64,000 nt of DNA, taken from NCBI GenBank assembly GCA_054601695.1, contig BAAHQB010000064.1, forward strand, positions 434,001-498,000. The letters are read 5' to 3'. The notes below the pieces were generated by a model. It was not told where the DNA came from and made no database searches. It saw only the letters and a list, made by a program, of their open reading frames with translations. This DNA is from Amorphochlora amoebiformis (taxonomy: Eukaryota > Cercozoa > Chlorarachniophyceae). The position numbers and the translations under genes were made by a program. Positions 1 to 64,000 of this stretch are shown one piece after another (the first letter of the stretch is position 1; each line of letters begins with the position of its first letter).

Positions 1-957
1 GTTATCGTTAGGGTTAGGGTTAGGGTTAGGGTTAGGGTTAGGGTTAGGTTAGGGTTAGGGGTAAAAGCTAGGGTTACGTTGTTACTACATCAAGGTATTG
101 TTAGGTTAGGGTTAGGGTTAAGGTTAGGGTTAAGATTCAGGTTAGGGTTAGGTTAGGGTTACGGCTAGGGTCAGAGAGTTAGGGTAAGGGTTAGGGTTAC
201 GATGTTATTATGTAAAGTTACTGTTAGGGTTAGGGTTAGGGCTAGAGTTAGGGTTAGGGTTAGGGTTACGTTGTTATTATGTAAAGTTACTGTTAGGGTT
301 AGGGTTAGGGCTAGAGTTAGGGTTAGGGCTAGGGTTACGATGTTATTATGTAAAGTTACTGTTAGGGTCAGGGTTAGGGCTAGAGTTAGGGTTAGGGTTA
401 GGGTTACGTTGTTATTATCTAAAGTTACTGTTAGGGTTAGGGTTAGGCTTAGAGTTAGGGTTAGGGTTAGGGTTACGTTGTTATTATGTAAAGTTACTGT
501 TAGGGTTAGGGTTAGAGTTAGGGTAAAAGTTAGGGTTAGGGTTACGTTGTTATTATGTACAGTTACTGTTAGGGTTAGGGTTAGAGTTAGGGTTAGGGTG
601 AGGGTTACGTTGTTATTATGTACTGTTAGGGTTAGGGTTAGGGTTAGGGTTAGGGTTAGGGTTAGGGTTACGTTGTTATTATGTACTGTTAGGGTTAGGG
701 TTAGTGTTAGGGTTAGGGTTAGGTTAGGGGTATGTTGTTATTGTATAAAGGTACTGTTAGGAATACGGTTAGGGTTAGGGTTAGGGTTAGGGTTAGGGTT
801 AGGGCTAGGGTTAGGGTTATGTTGTTATTGTGTGAAGTTACTGTTAGGGTTAAGTTTAGGGTTAGCGTCAGGGTTAGGGTTAGGGTTAGGATCAGGGTTA
901 GGGTTAGGGTTGGGGTTAGGGTTAGGGTTAGGGCTGGGGTTAGGGTTAGAGTTTAAC
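1..957. repeat. telomere-type higher-order array, probably intronic
   Basis: TTAGGG repeats on the plus strand with variants (GCTAGAG, TTAGG). From about 75 to 850 they are interrupted about every 63-70 bp by a short block reading ACGTTGTTATTATGTAAAG followed by TTACTG, giving a higher-order repeat of roughly ten units. It directly follows the donor of the minus-strand exon ending at 958, so it is most simply the next intron of the P-loop gene rather than a chromosome end. I see no further exon in it that is clearly coding. Confidence 0.8.
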
Positions 958-6427
<5,470 letters not shown>

Positions 6428-6904
6428 CGAAATGCAAGTATGAGTTGTCAATGAATTATCCCGGAATATGTCGCCGAGAAATTAAAAAAAGAAATAAGAA
6501 TTAAAGAATTATTTTTTCGGCTGGTGGAAATTCGTCCGTCACTCAGAGTGACATATCATACCGCCAAATCCGGAGGGCCGGGGGGCCGCCCTTGATATCT
6601 CCCTCTGGCTCTCTACTCCTCTCTCCATCTTTCCTCCTCTCTCCCTCTCTCGATCCCACTATTTTGCTCCCCTCTCCCTGCATCTCCGGGTCAGCTTCGG
6701 GACTGCGAGTCTGCGACCTTAATATTGAAATATGACCTTCAATTATGTGTATTTTGATTTGCAATAATAGCGGCGGGAGAGTCGTGCTGGTCTAGCAGTA
6801 GTACAACGCCAGTGTCAGTAGTTAGTACTAGTTTATTAGAGAGTAGAAACTGTGCAATGGAGATTTATAATTGAGTACATCTAGTACACAGGAAACTGCT
6901 TACT
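6428..6904. promoter_or_regulatory. upstream region of the P-loop gene
   Basis: Non-repetitive DNA upstream of the minus-strand start at 6427. It includes a CT/GA-rich stretch (6580-6720). A 73-codon open frame on minus at 6543-6764 has no family signature and lies in the position expected for the promoter. 6780-6905 is rich in CTAG-type tetranucleotides. No clear core promoter motif seen. Confidence 0.4.
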
Positions 6905-6911
6905 AGTAGAG

Positions 6912-6949
<38 letters not shown>

Positions 6950-6968
6950 TTATATCTAGATATCTATT

Positions 6969-7059
<91 letters not shown>

Positions 7060-7065
7060 TATAAA

Positions 7066-7154
<89 letters not shown>

Positions 7155-7225
7155 TATATATATATATATAATATATCTAGTATATATATATATATATATA
7201 TACTAGATATATATATATACATATA

Positions 7226-7257
<32 letters not shown>

Positions 7258-7964
7258 ATGCATATGTAATGTACAATATCGTACATATTTCATAATCATT
7301 ATACCAGATCAATCTAGATATCATAGATGTATACACTAGAAATATGTAGATAACTAGAGAAACTCATAGTAGTACGTAGAGAGAGAGCCGACCCTACCAA
7401 ATTCAAGTCTAGTGGAGACTTCTTAACTTCACCTAATTTACACTTTCTAGACCTACCTACTCTGAGTTCAAGACTATAGTACTACCATCAGACTATTGCT
7501 AGTATTGTACAGACTTGCCCATGGGCCACAGCGGAGCTACAGTACCTAGACTACAAGCACTAACGACTACAACTTGCGGGCGATTTCACAATTACCTAGA
7601 TTACTAGTAGAATGGCACCTGCCTCTGGACCTTAAGTTAGTTGAAGAGACTCTAGTAGAGAGTAGAAAGAGCTATCGAACTAGCTAGCTAGCTAGTCCAA
7701 TAATTTAGGTAATAATTTCACGGTTAGAGTTTTGTAACAGGTTTCAATTCATCTAGCTATGAGTAGCTATACTAGTATGACTCTTAAGGCTTACCTAGTT
7801 ACGGACCAAGTTACGGTCGATTGAGGGGAACCCTATGGACATCTAGGACATGGCGTGACGTTTAGGAACTGTCACGATAGATTTGAGGGTTCTTCACAAT
7901 GATTAATGAGTGAATTAGGGATCTAGAGGATGTTTCGCACTGCTATAGGGTCAGGTCTAGAGTC
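6905..7964. other. intergenic: TA array, then CTAG-rich segment
   Basis: 6918-7260 is (TA)n. 7261-7964 is unique sequence unusually rich in the tetranucleotide CTAG (more than 15 occurrences by eye, including a run of four at about 7680). It lies between the head of the P-loop gene and the tail of the SAP-protein gene. Similar CTAG-rich DNA lies at 37540-38150 behind two other genes. Confidence 0.7.
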
Positions 7965-8123
7965 TTATAATTGATCTACAGTTCTAGAAACTTCTAGAAT
8001 TTTCTTCGTCACATTAGTCATATTCTGTTTCGATGGAGCTGGAAGGGTCAAGCCTCTATGAGTCGCTACTGGATATACGTATATGTATGTAAATATATAA
8101 TTTTTTACGTATGATATATGTAG

Positions 8124-8154
<31 letters not shown>

Positions 8155-8159
8155 ATGTG

Positions 8160-8226
<67 letters not shown>

Positions 8227-8325
8227 TACTTGAATGCTTTTTTTCCTGGTATATATGTATATGTTTATACCTTTATATATCTAAATGAACAAACAAAAAC
8301 TAGACGTTCGTTTACGGGTAAAATC
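7965..8325 (-). other. possible extra 3' exons of the SAP-protein gene
   Basis: Three islands can be joined in phase after the exon at 8429-8481: 8271-8325, 8230-8245 and 7965-8068, the last ending LEVSRTVDQL and TAA. All have GT-AG borders. They lack the coiled-coil or basic character of the other exons, and the last is CTAG-rich like the flanking DNA. The alternative is that translation ends at the in-frame TAA at 8425-8427 just inside the next repeat. Confidence 0.3.
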
Positions 8326-8372
8326 CTCCAGCATACATACATACATAAATAATATATAGTTTTTCAATTAAG

Positions 8373-27265
<18,893 letters not shown>

Positions 27266-27488
27266 TTCGCGGTCAAATGATTGTGTTCGAAGAGGGGATT
27301 TGGCAGGAAGCTAGGTAGTATGTCCGGTATTGCGAGACGCCACTTGGAGAGGATTAATTCGAGGCAGAAAGCGCGGGAGAGGGCTTGTCTTTGCGTAGGG
27401 TAGGCGCCCAAACGGGGCCGGTGTGCCACGGCTAGCCGAAAAAAACAAAATCCAAAAAAGAATTCATCGCATCAAACGACCCGCAACC
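27266..27488. promoter_or_regulatory. shared promoter of the SAP-protein gene and RAMP4
   Basis: 223 bp of non-repetitive DNA between two divergent start codons (27265 minus, 27489 plus). It is much richer in G+C than the surrounding introns. No TATA box that I can distinguish. The short spacing implies a bidirectional promoter. Confidence 0.6.
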
Positions 27489-27883
27489 ATGGTATCACCC
27501 CGGCCCTCGCTTACGTCGGCAACGCCCCGAGCGAAACTGATGATTACTGCATCCCAACCCTTCAGGCAGGAGGAAAAGCTTCGATGAGAATGCGCAACAA
27601 AAATTTTGGCAACAACATCCACAAGCGTGGACAGGTTCCGCATGCTCTCCTTGCCGTGTACCCGGTCACTCCCTAACCTCCTGTCTTCAACAGGTGTCGA
27701 AAGGCGGAACCAAGAACGTCAAATACCCCCTTGGACCTTACGCTATTGGTTTCTTCCTTTTCGTCGTCGTAGGATCAGGTCAGAGTTCCACGCCATGGGC
27801 TTCGTCAAGTACCCTAATTGTGTTTGATTGTCTATGCAGCTATCTTCCAAGTTATCAGAGTAGCTTCTGCCGGAGCCTTCTGA
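27489..27883 (+). CDS. SERP1: RAMP4/SERP1, stress-associated ER protein
   Basis: Four exons: 27489-27491, 27566-27634, 27694-27778, 27840-27883, giving 66 residues, the same length as human SERP1. It is a tail-anchored protein of the Sec61 translocon that stabilises nascent membrane proteins during ER stress. The family pattern is clear: basic KNFGNNIHKRG at residues 13-23, linker, PLGPYAIGFFLFVVVGSAIF membrane segment at about 35-54, and tail QVIRVASAGAF. Introns are 74, 59 and 61 bp, all GT-AG and free of repeats. The first exon is only the ATG, followed at once by GTATCA; the acceptor CTTCAG restores the expected N terminus. An ATG inside exon 2 at 27584 would give a slightly shorter protein. 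Surroundings: divergent from the SAP-protein gene. Confidence 0.88.
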
Positions 27884-29245
<1,362 letters not shown>

Positions 29246-30370
29246 TTACACAGCGGAGATTTGACGAGACCGACATTGCCGATTGGACGCGGTGGAATAC
29301 AGAATCGGGCAGTAGATATTCTCGTTGGGCATTAGGTCGTTGTACCAGGTCTTCAACCTCCTCGGGTTGTACCAGGCTACTTTCTGGTGCATCGGGTAGA
29401 AAACAGTTTGCTTATACCTGGCTCCCAAGTATCCTGCCCACCATGCAAACGTCGACACCGATAGCGCTAGATTGCGCGCCTTGTACATCACACAGAAGTC
29501 CTCACAACGAGATCCACATTGCAGCACGATATCGACCCCGGGGAACATCTGCTCCAGCTGAAGGGATACTTTCTTAGCGTTTTCAATGCTCTTGGGCTCG
29601 TGGACGAGCACCACTTTGCGGCAGCGACCATGACGCCGAATGACGTCAGAATAGTAGTACTCAGGAAGCTCGTGGTAGGTGGGGTCGGCGAACCAGCCTT
29701 CAACGGCTCCCGCGAAGCGAAGATGTATAACCAGGGTTTCCTCAGATTCCACCCCAAGTTTCTTGGCATAATCGATCTCCTTGGGGTGTTTCTCCACTGA
29801 CGGACACATCCAGCTGCGGATAAGCTCGGCGTCCTGATCGTAGAAACAATACTTTTGGGCGAAGGCGTTGGGCTTATCGCGCAGAAACTTTTGACGAGCT
29901 GTGGTATCGTACTGCCTGTGGTTTTTGGTGTAGTCTACACGCGACTCCAGGTGTTCAAACGGCACAGACTTCGTGAAAGGGTTCTGGTTTTCGGCAGTTA
30001 AAATGTCCTTGTTGCCCCTCGTTGCACCTCCATTCAGTGATTTCTCATCCTTGGCCTTCGTTACGTCAGAGTGGAACACGTCCTGGTTCAGGCGACCGGC
30101 TGCAAATCGTTGTCCGAGGTATCTTGCACGCAGGCGAGCGTAGGAGTACTGGAACAAGTTATTCCCAAGCTGATTCGTGTACCTGGGCCATATCGTGCCG
30201 CTTTTGCTGAGTGTGTAAGGCTTCAGGAATTGCGCCCGGAACACCTGGTACACCTGCAGATGCTTGAGAGCTGGTTGCAGGTTGAGCTCCAGGAATGCCA
30301 GGAGGTATATGAGGCACACCACCCCGGCGACTAGCAGGAAGGACGAAAGAAGGTACTGGAGCGCAAGCAT
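29246..30370 (-). CDS. type II membrane glycosyltransferase, GT11-like
   Basis: Intronless, 374 residues. The start is the ATG at 30370; upstream in-frame sequence reaches only a GTG. Residues 4-28 form one hydrophobic anchor, as in Golgi type II transferases. Residues 68-79 (LGNNLFQYSYAR) match the N-terminal motif of alpha-1,2-fucosyltransferases. VIHLRFAG (214-221) sits where that family has its H-x-R motif but lacks the usual second Arg. DFCVMYKARNLALSVSTFAWW (291-311) matches the conserved S-x-F-x-WW block near the C terminus. Likely role: transfer of a sugar, perhaps fucose, in the Golgi lumen; donor and acceptor are unproven. GC-rich, with normal codon use and no repeats inside. A head-to-head SDR gene starts 315 bp away. 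Confidence 0.72.
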   Translation of the reverse strand: MLALQYLLSSFLLVAGVVCLIYLLAFLELNLQPALKHLQVYQVFRAQFLKPYTLSKSGTIWPRYTNQLGNNLFQYSYARLRARYLGQRFAAGRLNQDVFHSDVTKAKDEKSLNGGATRGNKDILTAENQNPFTKSVPFEHLESRVDYTKNHRQYDTTARQKFLRDKPNAFAQKYCFYDQDAELIRSWMCPSVEKHPKEIDYAKKLGVESEETLVIHLRFAGAVEGWFADPTYHELPEYYYSDVIRRHGRCRKVVLVHEPKSIENAKKVSLQLEQMFPGVDIVLQCGSRCEDFCVMYKARNLALSVSTFAWWAGYLGARYKQTVFYPMHQKVAWYNPRRLKTWYNDLMPNENIYCPILYSTASNRQCRSRQISAV

Positions 30371-30685
30371 CAGAGCAGGAAAGGAGAGGTGGAAACTGCG
30401 GCGGGACCGTGTGTGTGGTGAGTGGCGCCCCTGGTTGTCTGGCGAGCGACGGGTTTGCGGTCCACGAGGTCTTTCGGGTAATTTTGGACGAACGGCCCAA
30501 AAAAAGTGACACGTGTTATCCACGTGTCAGAATAGCTTTCCACGTGTCCAGTTTTCGTACATGGGTTCCGCCTTCCTTTCCCTTCCTCTGGTCCGGATCC
30601 CATGGAACTTCAATCCGAAGATCCTGCTGTTCGATCTGCATCATAATTCAACACAACAAGGAATCACCGAATTCAGCGTAAAGGA
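30371..30685. promoter_or_regulatory. bidirectional promoter with three CACGTG boxes
   Basis: 315 bp between the divergent start codons of the glycosyltransferase (30370) and SDR copy 1 (30686). It contains three CACGTG G-boxes at 30510-30515, 30521-30526 and 30541-30546. G-boxes bind bHLH or bZIP factors and are often light- or stress-linked in algae and plants; that use here is inference. Confidence 0.5.
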
Positions 30686-31202
30686 ATGTCGTCGACTCAA
30701 TCGAACAGTTCTTCTATCAATGGGAAGGTATCGAATGCTTCCCACACCGGTCTAAAAAGTGCAGTGCTTCTTGCAGTTCGACATCATGCCCTCACATACC
30801 TTGATGATACATTCACCTACTTGCGAGGCAACTGTCCACAATTTCCAAGGCTCAAACGCCTTTACCATGACAATAGACCCACACTAACTTACATCTTAAC
30901 CTAGACCGCTCTAGTCACAGGCGCCTCCAGTGGAATAGGTCGCGCCTCTGCGGTTGCTCTCGCCAAAGCGGGAGCGAAAGTGGTCGTAGCTGCGCGTCGT
31001 CAAGACAAGCTCAAGGACTTGGTAAAGGAGATTAAGGATTTCGGTGGCGACGCGCTGGCCGTGAAGGTTGACGTTACCTCTCTCGAGGACAACAAAGCGG
31101 CCGTGAAGGCTGCAGTAGAGAAGTTTGGGTCGTTAGATATCGTCTTCCTCAATGCGGGGGTATGTGTCATACATGTGTATCTTCTCGTGTGTTGTGATTA
31201 TG

Positions 31203-31258
<56 letters not shown>

Positions 31259-31264
31259 ATTAAT

Positions 31265-31295
<31 letters not shown>

Positions 31296-31398
31296 TATAT
31301 ATATCTATATAAATTTATATATATATATATATTTATAAATATAAAAATATATATACTAATATATGTTTACGTGTTTTGCATGCATATATAATAATAAT

Positions 31399-31475
<77 letters not shown>

Positions 31476-31544
31476 ATATATATAGATATATATATGTATA
31501 TATTATATTTACGTGTTGTGTAGTGTATATATGCATATTTGTAC

Positions 31545-31593
<49 letters not shown>

Positions 31594-31610
31594 AAAAAAC
31601 ATATATATAC

Positions 31611-31645
<35 letters not shown>

Positions 31646-32217
31646 ATACATATATATATATATATACATACATAAGCGTAAGAACAACTTCACAGAAATC
31701 AATTAAATCCTTCCCCCAATCCAACCAACAGGTCTTCAGCTCCTCAGGAAAGCCTATCTGGGAGACCGATGTCAAAACATGGGAAAAGAACTACCAGGTG
31801 AACGTCTTCGGGGTATACTACGGACTCAAGGCCGCGCTGGCACAGATGGTTTCTCAAGGAAAGGGCGGATCCGTCATCGTCAACTCCTCTGCCGTAGGGC
31901 TCAAGTCGCAGGAAGCTCTGCAAGGCAACAGTGGCTACACGTCTTCGAAGTTTGCTGTCACGGGCATCATTAAGTATGTCGCAGCGGAGGCCGCCAAGCA
32001 CAACATCAGAATCAACGCCGTCGCTCCCGGGGTTATCGAGACGGACATGACGGGTGGGGCTCACGGAGCTCAGAAGTTTGCCGAGGCAGTGCATATCATC
32101 AAGCGACCGGGACAGACCAAGGACATCTCGAATGCTGTGTTGTTTCTTGCGAACCCTGACAACAACTTTATCACCGGTATCTCTCTTCCTGTGGATGGAG
32201 GATTCACCTCGAAGTAG
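30686..32217 (+). CDS. short-chain dehydrogenase/reductase, copy 1
   Basis: Exons 30686-30727, 30905-31159, 31732-32217; 260 residues, a normal size for a classical SDR. The Rossmann motif TGASSGIG is at 19-26, LNAG at 96-99, IVNSS at 148-152 supplies the catalytic Ser, and the active-site YTSSK is at 168-172. VVVAARR after the second strand has the basic residues typical of NADP(H) binding. The C terminus is [10 protein letters not shown]. It is close to FabG-type ketoacyl reductases in pattern; substrate unknown. Intron 1 is 177 bp. Intron 2 is 572 bp and almost all TA repeat, while the sister gene has 89 bp at the same place. Tail-to-tail with copy 2. Confidence 0.9.
31160..31731. repeat. 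TA-expanded intron 2 of SDR copy 1
   Basis: Between donor GTATGTGT and acceptor AACCAACAG, almost the whole intron is TA array. Small unique patches near 31160-31205, 31360-31400 and 31680-31731 are what remains of a normal intron. Confidence 0.9.
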
Positions 32218-33903
<1,686 letters not shown>

Positions 33904-34842
33904 CTACTTCGAGGTGAATCCTCCATCCACAGGAAGAGAGATACCGGTGATAAAGTTGTTGTCAGGGTTCGCAAGAAATAACACAGCATTCGAGATGTCC
34001 TTGGTCTGTCCCGGTCGCTTGATGATATGCACTGCCTCGGCATACTTCTGAGCTCCGTGGGCCCCACCCGTCATGTCCGTCTCGATGACCCCGGGAGCGA
34101 CAGCGTTGATTCTGATGTTGTGCTTGGCGGCCTCTGCTGCGACATACTTGATGATGCCCGTGACAGCGAATTTCGAAGACGTGTAGCCACTGTTGCCTTG
34201 CAGAGCTTCCTGCGACTTGAGCCCTACGGCAGAGGAGTTGACGATGACGGATCCGCCCTTTCCTTGAGAAACCATCTGTGCCAGCGCGGCCTTGAGTCCG
34301 TAGTATACCCCGAAGACGTTCACCTGGTAGTTCTTTTCCCATGTTTTGACATCGGTCTCCCAGATAGGCTTTCCTGAGGAGCTGAAGACCTTATATTGTG
34401 GACAATTTGTGGTTAAAGACATGTTAACATCTCTTGCACACGAAGCATCGATACTCAAATTAAAACTGGATAAAGTACCCCTGCGTTGAGAAAAACGATA
34501 TCCAACGACCCAAATTTGGCCACTGCAGCTTTGACGGCCGCTTCATTCTCCTCGAGGGAGGTGACGTCGACCTTGACGGCCAGCGCTTCGCCACCGAGAT
34601 CCTTGATCTCCTTGACCAATTCCTCGAGCTTATCCTTACGACGAGCGGCCACGACCACTTTCGCACCCGCTTTGGCAAGAGCAACGGCAGAAGCGCGACC
34701 TATACCGCTAGAAGCGCCGGTAACTAGAGCGGTCTGTGGAAGGAATATACAAATGCAATGCGTGTTATCGTGCAGATGTGAACACAACTCATGAAAGCAC
34801 CTTCCCACTAATCGAAGAGCTTGTAGATTTGGTTGACGACAT
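33904..34842 (-). CDS. short-chain dehydrogenase/reductase, copy 2
   Basis: Exons 34801-34842, 34479-34733, 33904-34389; 260 residues, identical exon lengths and phases to copy 1. Same motifs: [22 protein letters not shown]. Introns are 67 and 89 bp with no repeat. Exon 3 differs from copy 1 at only nine of 486 bases by my count (one amino acid, Phe to Tyr). Exon 2 differs at about 40 of 255 bases, with several charged-residue changes (for example QDKLKD versus KDKLEE). This uneven divergence points to gene conversion of the 3' exon. Divergent from the transporter gene with 271 bp between starts. Confidence 0.9.
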
Positions 34843-35113
34843 TTAGATCAGCTGTTGCAGTAGGCGTGCTTGGAATATGACGGAGCCTGATGCTGGGTTC
34901 CTTGCTGGGTTCCCTGGGGAATCCGGAACCCATAGCGATATGGAAGTTCTAGAATTCAGCGGAACCCACAAACACGCGCAATGTTTTAGTTTAGGTGGAA
35001 TAACCCTAAAAAGATTTCATATATCTTACTAATAGATATACACATATCCTATTAATTCTCTTAGAGGGTAAGACAGTCTTCGTCACTGTGGCTCCCGTCC
35101 TTGTTCCCACCCA
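34843..35113. promoter_or_regulatory. shared promoter of SDR copy 2 and the transporter
   Basis: 271 bp of unique sequence between divergent starts. It contains several GGGTTCC/GGAACCC motifs (for example TGGGTTCC twice near 34895-34915, GGAACCC near 34925 and 34960). GGGTTCC also occurs near 30562 in the other SDR promoter. Function unknown. Confidence 0.5.
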
Positions 35114-37518
<2,405 letters not shown>

Positions 37519-38173
37519 GTCAATTGAATTCTTCATTAATTTTTCGGATTTCGAGGGAGCCGGCATGCCACGTGGCCTTTCGACTAGTTTGGGCGTTTTC
37601 TTCTAGACTCGTACTTAAGATCTTACGAGTCGAACAGCCAAGTTTCCAGCTCGGAGTCATCGTTGTTGTCTAATGAGTCCGTTCATGGAGAAAGTTAATT
37701 CTTAACAATATACCTAGAATACACCTGGGGTCTTCCAAACTAAAGTATTTGCTAGATTCAGTAACGTGCTACAACTAACTACCAAATAGTACCGTTGCAA
37801 ATAACTTTACTCTAGTTACTCTAGTTACTAGCTACATGAGAAATATAGAGACATAACGTCGAATTCGAAGTATCACCTAGATCACACTTACACTAGTACA
37901 TGGCACAGTCTAGTCTGGTAGTGAAATATCTAGAATCTAGAGAATATTGATTTTTAATCAATAATACCTAGATTACGATTAGTACAACATTAATTTATCG
38001 TGGCACGTGGCACTTTTATCTTAATTAAGTCTAGTGAATGCGCATGTATGCCCATGAGCCTAGCTACTGGAGCTAGCAGCTTCAAGAGCTACTAGGGTTA
38101 GCGCTTAGCTGGTGTATACATGTGGCTTTCATTACTAGTAGTTACGTATCCGTACATTACTAGCATTAATTTA
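37519..38173. other. CTAG-rich intergenic segment
   Basis: Lies between the tails of the transporter (plus) and SNF8 (minus). Unique DNA with more than 15 CTAG tetranucleotides by eye, and no TA or telomere array. Compare 7261-7964. Confidence 0.7.
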
Positions 38174-47818
<9,645 letters not shown>

Positions 47819-48103
47819 GCTGTCTCTTTGGCCTCCCGCCCAGATTTCGAGACCAAAAGGTACGCGTATACTTTCAAATATTAGGATATCAAGGATACGA
47901 TATTCGGATATAATATGATGAATATCAAGTGTATTCAGACTTTGTTATACAATATATATTAAATAGATATCCAGATAACCCTCTCTGAGATATACACATG
48001 TCAAAAGCACAAAATCATCTGGGACACCCGTGAGACACGGAAAATCAATCCCAGGAGATCAAACACTCTCCTCCCCCCCCCCTTCCGTCAATTCTCTACC
48101 CGA
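47819..48103. promoter_or_regulatory. shared promoter of SNF8 and the importin-like gene
   Basis: 285 bp of unique DNA between divergent starts (47818 minus, 48104 plus). It contains an AT-rich middle (47870-47960) and a C run near 48073-48082. No certain core element. Confidence 0.55.

Positions 48104-64000
<15,897 letters not shown>

Noticed and set aside
1-60. A chromosome end at the left edge
   Set aside because: The array is degenerate, mixed with other blocks, and follows an exon donor; such arrays occur all through the window. The same holds for the right edge.
6543-6764. 73-codon open frame on minus
   Set aside because: No homology pattern, low-complexity charged sequence, and it lies where the promoter of the P-loop gene is expected.
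30371-30523. N-terminal extension of the glycosyltransferase
   Set aside because: The longer frame starts at GTG, has no ATG before 30370, and contains promoter-like G-boxes.

Overview
The window is nuclear DNA of a eukaryote, probably a unicellular alga. It is dominated by two repeat classes: long (TA)n arrays and interstitial telomere-type arrays (TTAGGG/CCCTAA with variants), plus blocks of GA/CT, CG and minisatellites. Almost every long open frame in these arrays (IYIY, LGLG, RARA types) is translated repeat. The real coding sequence is hidden in short islands of ordinary DNA. Read as exons, these islands have GT (sometimes GC) and AG at their edges, keep one reading phase from island to island, and build recognisable proteins. 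I assign about 8.5 kb of the 64 kb to coding exons, in nine genes.

Layout: (1) 1-6427, minus strand, a P-loop NTPase with a signal-type leader, running off the left edge; (2) 8425-27265, minus, a 34-exon gene for a protein with a leader, a membrane segment, a long coiled coil and a SAP domain; (3) 27489-27883, plus, RAMP4/SERP1; (4) 29246-30370, minus, an intronless glycosyltransferase resembling family GT11; (5) and (6) two inverted paralogous short-chain dehydrogenase genes at 30686-32217 (plus) and 33904-34842 (minus); (7) 35114-37518, plus, a nucleotide-sugar transporter; (8) 38174-47818, minus, a complete SNF8/VPS22 (ESCRT-II) gene in 13 exons; (9) 48104 to beyond the right edge, plus, an importin-beta family gene resembling importin-11. 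Four gene pairs are divergent, with 220-320 bp between start codons.

The main observation is that the tandem repeats are introns. (TA)n arrays begin GTATAT and end TATAG; telomere-type arrays begin GTAACCC or GCAACCC and end CCCTAG or CCCCAG. The telomere arrays mostly have the C-rich strand as sense, which supplies repeated CTAAC, the branch-point consensus. Truncated exon copies litter these introns and follow a strict rule: copies upstream of an exon carry its 5' part, copies downstream carry its 3' part. One 66-bp segment is shared by introns of two unrelated genes. Two leaders look like bipartite plastid presequences, which would fit an alga with a secondary plastid, but this is inference. 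I cannot name the species. No rRNA, tRNA or CRISPR array was seen.
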